Assembly: GCA_035528275.1 (NCBI GenBank)
Contig: DATKYV010000018.1
Location: 1 to 11,205, forward strand
DNA length: 11,205 bases
Reading direction: 5' to 3'
From: DATKYV01 sp035528275
Lineage (GTDB): Bacteria; Acidobacteriota; Terriglobia; UBA7540
The translations under genes and the position numbers were made by a program. Below, in pieces: positions 6,220 to 11,205 of this stretch (the stretch's first letter is position 1; each line of letters begins with the position of its first letter). The notes under the pieces are model-generated. The model had not been told where the DNA came from. It worked only from the letters and a program-made list of their open reading frames with translations, and did not search any database.

Positions 6220-9045
6220 TCAGGGGGCCTTGGGCTGGAGCTGGCGGATCTTCTCGGCCACGTCCCGGTAGTCGATGTTTTGGCTGTAGACCTCGGAATA
6301 CTTGGCGAGGGCCGTGCGGGTATCGCCCGCTGATTCATACGCCATCCCCAGATCGTACTGGAGTGCCAGGATCGATTCCTCGTCGATCTCGGGTGATTCG
6401 AGGGCGCGTGTATACCACTTGGCGGCAATGGCCGGCATTCCCTTCTCCATGAAGCTGGCTGCGAGGAGGGTGCAGGCCTGAAGAAAGTTCGCCGGATAAT
6501 TGCCCTTCTGAGCGCCCTTGACCACCTTCTGAAACTCTCCGATCGCTTCATCCAGCAATCCCATTTCCCGGAAGGCGACGCCCAGGTTGTAGTGGGTTTC
6601 GGTGTCCTCGGCCGTCGCCTGGGCTTCCGCTCCTTCACCGAGTTCGTCGAGCAGCCCGCTCAGAAGAGAGGCTGCATCCCCGCCTCCACGACCCAGGTCC
6701 GCAGCCGCGGATTCAGCGCCCCTTTGCGCTCCTGGCGGGGCGACCACCTCTCCCAAACCCTCCATGCTGGCCGCCAGTTCGCCCGCCAAGTCCCCCAGCA
6801 AATCACCTCCCGCCGCCGCCGGCTCCGGCTCCAGAGCAGCCGGAGGTTCAGCGGATTGGGGGATCGCGGGCTCGACCTCCGTCGGCGTCAGCTCAGCCTG
6901 GGGCACGATCTCGGGCTCTTTCTCCGCCGGGGGCGGCGCCGCGAATGTCTCGGGGAGCTGCAACTCCTCCGGCTCGGCTGCCTGGACAGGCTCCGGAGGG
7001 GGCTCAACAAACGCCGGGGGCGCAGGCGCTTCGGCGCCCTGGGCCAATCGAGCCTCCAGCCGCTGGCGCAACTCGGCTACCTGCGGATTCTCCGGATAAT
7101 TCGCTTCAAGGGTCTCAACGGCACTCCTGGCTTCATCGATCAAGTTCTGGTCAAGGTAGAAGTCGATTTCCACACGGCTTTCTTCGTAGTTGAAGCCGGG
7201 AGCGGCAACCTCCGCGGGCGGCACCGCGCCTCCAGAGGCGAACGCTTCGAGGTCTGTTGAGAGATCGAATTCCTCCTCTTGAACCGCCGGCGGCTCGCGA
7301 GGGGGAGGAGTCAAGGGGAACTCTTGCGGGGCGGGCTGCTCGGGCGCTCCCGTCGGGAACAGCGATGAGAGTTCAACCTCGGACGGCGCCGGCTCGGGAG
7401 TGGCGGGAGTCGGCGGAGCCACGGAGAATTCTTCGACGGGCGCGGGCTCGGGTTCCGCGCGGGGAGGAGCCTCAGGCAGAGCAAACTCCTCGGGCGGCGC
7501 GCCGGCAACAAGCTTGCGCGCCAAATCTTCGTATTTCGCCGCCTCGCCGGACTCGCCCTGCTTCGCGTAGGCCCGCGCCAAGGCCTCAGCGGCGGTCTTG
7601 GCGCGCTCAGGCATGCTTCGGTGGCAGACCTCGAGGATGCGCCGGTGGATATCAACCTGGTCGGGATAGACTTCGAGAGCTTTTTCCAGCTCGGCGATGG
7701 CCTTGTCAATCAAACCATAGCGCGAAAACAGATCGCTGTTCTCGAGGGCCTCATTCACCGCCGCCAATTCCTCCTCATCCGCCTTCGAGGGAGCAGGGGC
7801 GGCGGTGCCCTCGAAAACCAGGTCTGCCTCGATGGTCGAGAGGTCAGCGGGAATCGCAGCCGCCACGCCCTCTTTGCCCTGCCGCTGAAGAACCTGATTC
7901 AGCAGTCCCGTATACTCCTGATTCTCGGGCTGGCGGCTGACCAGCTTGCGGAAAACGGCCTCCGCCTTGTCCAGCATGTCGGACTGAGCGTAGGCGTGGC
8001 CCAGCGCCTCCAAGGCTTCCGGCAGGGTGACTTCATCGGCCGTCCGTTCACAAACCTCGCAAATCAGCTCCAGCGTTGGAATGTGCTGGGGCTGCTGCGA
8101 CCAGATCTGGCGGAGCGAATCCATCAGCGGGCCGGAAGTCTTCCTCGCGATCATCGCTTCGGCAGCGCCCACCAGGGCTTTTTGCGCCGGGTCGTAATTG
8201 CCGCGCTGGACGCACATCGCCACAAACGACGACACGGGCGTAAAATCATCGTGGTTGGCGTGGAAGACATCCATCACCAGACCCTCGGCCGCTTTCACCT
8301 TCTGGGCGGCCAGGTAGGCTTGCAGGAGAAGCGCCCGTCCCTTGGCTGTGGCTTTCACGTCGGGGACCGAATCGAGGATTCTCTCCACTTCATCCATGTC
8401 CCCTTTTGCGAACGCCAACTTGGCGCGGATAAACTGCAGTTGGCTGCTTCTCTGATCCAGTTGCGCGGCCTTCTTTACCGCCGACTCCGCGGCAGCCTGC
8501 TCGCCGCGCCTCAGGGCGGCTTCGGCGGCGTCCAGATAGGATCGTGCGGCTTCGTCCTTCTTGCCGACTTGCGCGGCGAAATCCGCATACCGCACGCGAT
8601 AGTTGGGGTTATCCGGGTCCAGCGCCACGATTCTGCGGAAGGTTTCAAGCGCTTTGTCGGTCTGGTTCTTCTTCTTGTAGAAGTCCACCGCCTGGGCATA
8701 GTGATCGCGCGCTTCGCGGCTGAGTCCCTGAAGCGTATACAGCTCCGCAATCTTGAGCAGCGGGTCGACTGAATTCGACTCGAGCTTGATAATCTTCTTG
8801 TAAATGGCGATCGCCTTGACGGTAAACCCTTCTTTGACGTAGGCATCGGCCAGCTGACGGAAATGGCTCAGCGCCTCGGAGGTGTTCTTCTCGCGGTAAT
8901 AAAGGTCGCCGATGGTATTGAGCAGAGTCAGGTCGGAGGGTTCTTTTTCGAGGATCCGCTTGTATTCCCTGATCGCGTGGGAGATCTTCCCTTGGATGAC
9001 GTACTTCTCTGCCTCCTGCATTGCTCTGGCTTTATTAAAAGCCAT
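6220..9045 (-). CDS. Large cytoplasmic TPR-repeat protein with disordered Pro/Glu/Ala linker
   Basis: A 941-residue protein without signal peptide or membrane segment, so probably a cytoplasmic scaffold. Residues 1-390 are helical TPR-type repeats (for example around 10-40, 42-74, 75-109, 110-143, 144-178, 345-375). A second TPR block spans about 425-513. A Pro/Glu/Ala-rich, probably disordered linker covers about 514-810, interrupted by one helical hairpin (622-668). The C-terminus (813-935) returns to TPRs, starting with ETHYNLGVAFREMGLLDEA. That C-terminal phrase is widespread in long TPR proteins of Acidobacteria and Deltaproteobacteria, some linked to polarity or type IV pili; no such role can be assigned here. 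The ATG at 9045 has GGGGGAG 7 bases upstream and a promoter at 9089-9117. It is the first gene of a possible three-gene unit with the 85-residue protein and thiE. Confidence 0.9.
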   Translation of the reverse strand: MAFNKARAMQEAEKYVIQGKISHAIREYKRILEKEPSDLTLLNTIGDLYYREKNTSEALSHFRQLADAYVKEGFTVKAIAIYKKIIKLESNSVDPLLKIAELYTLQGLSREARDHYAQAVDFYKKKNQTDKALETFRRIVALDPDNPNYRVRYADFAAQVGKKDEAARSYLDAAEAALRRGEQAAAESAVKKAAQLDQRSSQLQFIRAKLAFAKGDMDEVERILDSVPDVKATAKGRALLLQAYLAAQKVKAAEGLVMDVFHANHDDFTPVSSFVAMCVQRGNYDPAQKALVGAAEAMIARKTSGPLMDSLRQIWSQQPQHIPTLELICEVCERTADEVTLPEALEALGHAYAQSDMLDKAEAVFRKLVSRQPENQEYTGLLNQVLQRQGKEGVAAAIPADLSTIEADLVFEGTAAPAPSKADEEELAAVNEALENSDLFSRYGLIDKAIAELEKALEVYPDQVDIHRRILEVCHRSMPERAKTAAEALARAYAKQGESGEAAKYEDLARKLVAGAPPEEFALPEAPPRAEPEPAPVEEFSVAPPTPATPEPAPSEVELSSLFPTGAPEQPAPQEFPLTPPPREPPAVQEEEFDLSTDLEAFASGGAVPPAEVAAPGFNYEESRVEIDFYLDQNLIDEARSAVETLEANYPENPQVAELRQRLEARLAQGAEAPAPPAFVEPPPEPVQAAEPEELQLPETFAAPPPAEKEPEIVPQAELTPTEVEPAIPQSAEPPAALEPEPAAAGGDLLGDLAGELAASMEGLGEVVAPPGAQRGAESAAADLGRGGGDAASLLSGLLDELGEGAEAQATAEDTETHYNLGVAFREMGLLDEAIGEFQKVVKGAQKGNYPANFLQACTLLAASFMEKGMPAIAAKWYTRALESPEIDEESILALQYDLGMAYESAGDTRTALAKYSEVYSQNIDYRDVAEKIRQLQPKAP

Positions 9046-9088
9046 TTACAGGCTCCCCCAACCCAGGAATCTTGTGGACAAACTTGGT

Positions 9089-9117
9089 ACGCTAGCACAC
9101 GGCCCTTATGAAGTCAA
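9089..9117 (-). promoter_or_regulatory. Promoter of the TPR protein gene
   Basis: On the minus strand, TTGACT (9117-9112) is followed after 17 bases by TAGCGT (9094-9089). A TGC directly before it makes an extended -10. The predicted start is near 9082, a leader of about 37 bases. The -35 matches consensus at 5 of 6 positions; the -10 is weaker (3 of 6) but has the extension. Confidence 0.55.
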
Positions 9118-9151
9118 CGGAGACCAAGCCCTTGAGGCCCATTTCTGTGCG

Positions 9152-9176
9152 CCTTAACTTGTTGGTTAAGTTAAGG
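9152..9176. repeat. Perfect 9-bp inverted repeat between divergent promoters
   Basis: CCTTAACTT (9152-9160) and AAGTTAAGG (9168-9176) are exact reverse complements with a 7-base loop GTTGGTT. The site is AT-rich in a GC-rich region. It lies between the TPR promoter (-35 ending at 9117) and the greA promoter (-35 from 9237). No T-run follows on either strand, so it is not a standard terminator. A regulator binding site is the likeliest role, but no known operator matches. Confidence 0.5.
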
Positions 9177-9236
9177 TTGGCCGAGACCCTGGCCCCCGGA
9201 GGCGCGGATTGCCCCCGCACACCGGACTTCCACCCG

Positions 9237-9266
9237 TTGCTTCCCGCCGACCTTTATGCCTATAAT
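9237..9266 (+). promoter_or_regulatory. Promoter of the greA-type gene
   Basis: TTGCTT (9237-9242), an 18-base spacer, then a perfect TATAAT (9261-9266). The predicted start is near 9273, giving a leader of about 27 bases to the ATG at 9300. Its position supports that ATG over an in-frame start at 9108, which would put the promoter inside the coding region. Confidence 0.7.
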
Positions 9267-9299
9267 CGAATCCTCGACGACAGGCTCAGGATCCAAGTC

Positions 9300-9770
9300 A
9301 TGCCCCCGCACGTCATCAAGAAGCTCCAGGAGGAAATCTCGGTTTTGGAGCGCGAGCTCAATCACGAGCTCCCCAAAGAGCTGAAGCGGGCCCGTGCCTT
9401 GGGCGACTTGAGCGAGAACGCCGAATTCATCATGGCCAAGCAGCGCCAGGACTACGTGGGGGCGCGCCTGGCGCAGCTCAAGAAGCGGCTGGCTGACCTC
9501 TCGCTGATCAATTTCAACAACATTCCCAAAGGCCGGATCGCTTTTGGCTCCCGGGTGGTGCTTTATGATATCGACCGAGACAGCGAAGTCGAATACAGGC
9601 TGGTGACCAGCGAAGAAGCAGACGTCGGTAAGGGATTGATCTCCACAACTTCCCCAATTGGGCGGGGGCTAATGGGAAAGCAGGTAGGCGATACCGTCAA
9701 GATTGCCACGCCCAATGGCACTCGCGAGTTGGAAGTCCGGGCCTTGCAGACCATCTACGACGAGGCATAG
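9300..9770 (+). CDS. greA: GreA/GreB-family transcript cleavage factor
   Basis: Rescues backtracked RNA polymerase by inserting a coiled coil into the secondary channel and stimulating transcript cleavage. From the ATG at 9300 it is 156 residues, against about 158 for GreA. The N-terminal coiled coil (about 4-72) carries at its tip GDLSENAE (35-42), with the acidic pair (D36, E39) that coordinates the catalytic metal. The C-terminal FKBP-like domain includes TSPIGRGLMGKQVGD (117-131). The frame is open upstream to a possible ATG at 9108, but those 64 residues cover the promoter and the inverted repeat and have no family counterpart, so 9300 is chosen. An AGG (9288-9290) 9 bases upstream is a weak ribosome binding site. 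The N-terminus before the coiled coil is about 5 residues shorter than in E. coli GreA, so it may be a paralogue specialised in this lineage. Confidence 0.9.
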   Translation: MPPHVIKKLQEEISVLERELNHELPKELKRARALGDLSENAEFIMAKQRQDYVGARLAQLKKRLADLSLINFNNIPKGRIAFGSRVVLYDIDRDSEVEYRLVTSEEADVGKGLISTTSPIGRGLMGKQVGDTVKIATPNGTRELEVRALQTIYDEA

Positions 9771-9821
9771 CGCGCCTGCGAGTCGCCCAGAGAAAGGGCC
9801 CGAAAGCCGACCGCCCGACCC

Positions 9822-10448
9822 ATGATTACTCGCCAGATCGGTCGAACTCTGAGCCTCATCCTGCTCGCCATCGTGAGAGCCTTCGCCGCCACCGGCATCA
9901 GTCCCAACGTCCTCACCTTCATCGGTTTCGCCGTTACGCTGCTGGGCGCTTACCTGTTTGCCTACGGCTATTTCCGCTGGGCGGGCCTCGCCGTGGTCCT
10001 CGCCGGGCTCTTCGACATGCTGGACGGGCGCGTGGCGCGCTTGAGCAATCAGGTCACTCCCTTCGGGGGCTTTCTCGATTCGGTGCTCGACCGATACTCC
10101 GACCTCTGCCTGATGATTGGCTTGCTGCTCTTTTACGGACGGGCGAACCGTTCCTGGTACGTGGTGCTCGTCGCGGTGGCGATGATCGGCTCGGTAATGA
10201 CCAGCTACGCCCGCGCCCGCGCCGAGAACCTGATTCCCACCTGCAAGGTCGGCTTCCTCGAACGCCCCGAACGCATGGTGCTCATCATCATCGGCGCGGT
10301 GTTGGACCGCATGGCGCCGGTGATGTGGATTATCGCCGTCCTCTCCACGTGGACGGTTATCCATCGCGTCGTCTACACGTTGCAGGAAAGCCGGCGGCTG
10401 GTGCTGTCGTCCCAGCCCCAGCATGGCACACAGTCCCCTTCTCCCTAG
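9822..10448 (+). CDS. CDP-alcohol phosphatidyltransferase, possibly inositol-phosphate type
   Basis: An integral membrane phospholipid synthase of 208 residues that moves a phosphatidyl group from CDP-diacylglycerol (or a similar CDP-lipid) to an alcohol. The full family motif D-x2-DG-x2-AR-x8-G-x3-D-x3-D is present from D65 to D90 (D65, D68, G69, A72, R73, G82, D86, D90). Several hydrophobic helices surround it (about 10-24, 30-63, 92-106, 112-130, 152-178). After the motif, SYARARAE (128-135) and VGFLERPERM (143-152) resemble the phosphatidylinositol-phosphate and archaetidylinositol-phosphate synthases. Inositol 1-phosphate is therefore a plausible acceptor, though glycerol phosphate cannot be excluded. 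It starts 51 bases after the greA-type gene on the same strand and may be co-transcribed; no strong ribosome binding site is visible. The C-terminal tail is polar and Ser/Pro/Gln-rich. Confidence 0.88.
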   Translation: MITRQIGRTLSLILLAIVRAFAATGISPNVLTFIGFAVTLLGAYLFAYGYFRWAGLAVVLAGLFDMLDGRVARLSNQVTPFGGFLDSVLDRYSDLCLMIGLLLFYGRANRSWYVVLVAVAMIGSVMTSYARARAENLIPTCKVGFLERPERMVLIIIGAVLDRMAPVMWIIAVLSTWTVIHRVVYTLQESRRLVLSSQPQHGTQSPSP

Positions 10449-10450
10449 TC

Positions 10451-10553
10451 CCGTTCCAACTATTTCGGCCTAACTGAGTGATGAGCGAGCTCGAAGATTT
10501 TGCAGAGAGCCTGCGACTCGATCCCCCAGACCGGGACCATTCAGTTGGAACGG
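10451..10553. repeat. 11-bp inverted repeat enclosing 81 bases in the convergent gap
   Basis: CCGTTCCAACT (10451-10461) and AGTTGGAACGG (10543-10553) are perfect reverse complements. The left arm starts two bases after the phosphatidyltransferase stop codon. Inside lies a second possible stem, GCAG/CTGC (10502-10505 and 10511-10514), flanked by TCGA at 10491 and 10518. No T-run follows either side and no target-site duplication flanks it. It may be a structured 3' end or small RNA shared by the convergent genes. The rest of the gap (10554-10599) shows only an 8-base direct repeat, TTCGACAA, at 10566 and 10592. Confidence 0.45.
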
Positions 10554-10599
10554 CACGAGCGGCCGTTCGACAACCCTTGCAGATTGAATCCTTCGACAA

Positions 10600-11205
10600 T
10601 CAGGTGTGCGTCTTTGCCGCGGCAGATGAAGCCCTGCCTCCATTTCGGGGACGATGGTCGCGAGTCTTCTCCTTCTCGAGCAACGCCCGCTTGCGCTTCA
10701 AGCCCCAGCGGTAGCCGGCGAGCGAGCCGTCCTCGCGCACCACGCGGTGGCAGGGGATGACGACGGAAACGGGATTGGTGGCGCAGGCGCGGGCCACGGC
10801 GCGCACCGCTGTGGGCCGCCCAATCGCTCGCGCCACCTGGCTATAGGAGCGTGTCGCTCCGTAGGGGATGCGCCGCAATTCTTCCCACACGCGGCGCTGG
10901 AAAGCCGTCGCCTGAAGGTCCATGGGCAGGTTCAGCGCCGGCTGGCGGCCGTTCAGGTGACTCAGGAGCGCGCTCACCCACTTGGCGCGTGATTCGTCTC
11001 GATGGACCTGCGCGTTCGGATACTCGGCGCGCAGCGCGGCCTCGAGAACCGAGTCGGAATCCCCCAGGCTCACCGCGCAAACGCCGCGTTGCGTGGCCGC
11101 CACCAGCAAGCGGCCCAGCGCACAGTCCACAATGCTGTAACCGACGTCCATTCCTCGCCCTCCTCGCCGGTAAGTTGCCGGCGTCATTCCCAGGTGCCCG
11201 GAGGC
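10600..11205 (-). CDS. ada: Ada-type regulator / O6-methylguanine-DNA methyltransferase, 5' part outside window
   Basis: The suicidal DNA-repair domain that takes methyl groups from O6-methylguanine onto a cysteine. An ATG at 11187 could suggest a complete 195-residue gene, but the frame stays open upstream to the edge, reading ASGHLG before MTPATYRRGG. That is the typical junction between the AraC-type DNA-binding domain and the methyltransferase domain in Ada. So this is most likely the last 201 residues of a longer fusion. Counting from M at 11187, visible parts are FQRRVWEELRRIPYGATRSYSQVA (96-119), the helix-turn-helix continuing into RAVARACATNP (129-139), the active site PCHRVV with C146, and GSLAGYRWGLKRKRALLEKE (154-173). 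About 20 basic and Ala/Ser residues follow the usual end. It converges with the phosphatidyltransferase gene. Whether the N-terminal methylphosphotriester domain is present cannot be seen. Confidence 0.9.
   Translation of the reverse strand, partial: ASGHLGMTPATYRRGGRGMDVGYSIVDCALGRLLVAATQRGVCAVSLGDSDSVLEAALRAEYPNAQVHRDESRAKWVSALLSHLNGRQPALNLPMDLQATAFQRRVWEELRRIPYGATRSYSQVARAIGRPTAVRAVARACATNPVSVVIPCHRVVREDGSLAGYRWGLKRKRALLEKEKTRDHRPRNGGRASSAAAKTHT

Noticed and set aside
7621..8772. Plus-strand open frame of 383 codons opposite the TPR gene
   Set aside because: It is a shadow of the repeat-rich TPR coding strand and has no motif, promoter or ribosome site.
10566..10599. Direct repeat TTCGACAA at 10566 and 10592
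   Set aside because: Eight bases in two copies is within chance and has no associated structure.
10478..10714. Small plus-strand frame beginning MSELEDF after an ATG at 10481
   Set aside because: It lies within the inverted-repeat region and runs antisense into the 3' end of ada; the later residues are arginine-rich shadow sequence with no family resemblance.

Overview
This 11.2 kb window is ordinary high-GC bacterial chromosome. It is densely coding, carries sigma70-like promoters, and shows no insertion sequence, integrase, CRISPR array or rRNA/tRNA gene. Gene content and protein flavour (a GreA variant with a short N-terminus, a large cytoplasmic TPR protein with a Pro/Glu/Ala-rich linker, an 85-residue two-helix membrane protein, and the argCBDF order) suggest Acidobacteriota. 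That placement is inferred from remembered family resemblance and was not tested.

Left third (1-3902, minus strand): an arginine biosynthesis operon transcribed right to left as argC-argB-argD-argF. All three junctions are 4-bp stop/start overlaps, and argF runs off the left edge. Together the genes take N-acetylglutamate to citrulline, except for the deacetylation or acetyl-recycling step (argE or argJ), which is not visible here. The operon has a near-consensus promoter (TTGACA-N18-TATAAA) with two ARG-box-like AT-rich repeats over the predicted transcription start, so arginine repression through an ArgR-type regulator is likely.

Middle (4101-9045): an AI-2E/PerM-family membrane protein on the plus strand converges with a minus-strand group. 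That group reads, in transcription order, a 941-residue TPR protein, an 85-residue membrane protein and a ThiE/TenI-type thiamine enzyme. The TPR gene has its own promoter (TTGACT-N17-extended TAGCGT). The other two follow at gaps of about 60 bases and may be co-transcribed.

Right part (9046-11205): a 254-base divergent intergenic region carries the TPR promoter, a perfect 9-bp inverted repeat and a TTGCTT-N18-TATAAT promoter for a greA-type gene. That gene is followed by a CDP-alcohol phosphatidyltransferase with inositol-type features. These plus-strand genes converge with the 3' part of ada (AraC/methyltransferase fusion), which enters from the right edge. The 151-base convergent gap holds an 11-bp inverted repeat enclosing a smaller stem.

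No stretch above 300 bases lacks a gene. I did not find a clearly new system. The best leads are the argC operator, the two unexplained inverted repeats, the ThiE with a missing metal-ligand aspartate, and the repeated acidic-aromatic motif in the TPR linker.
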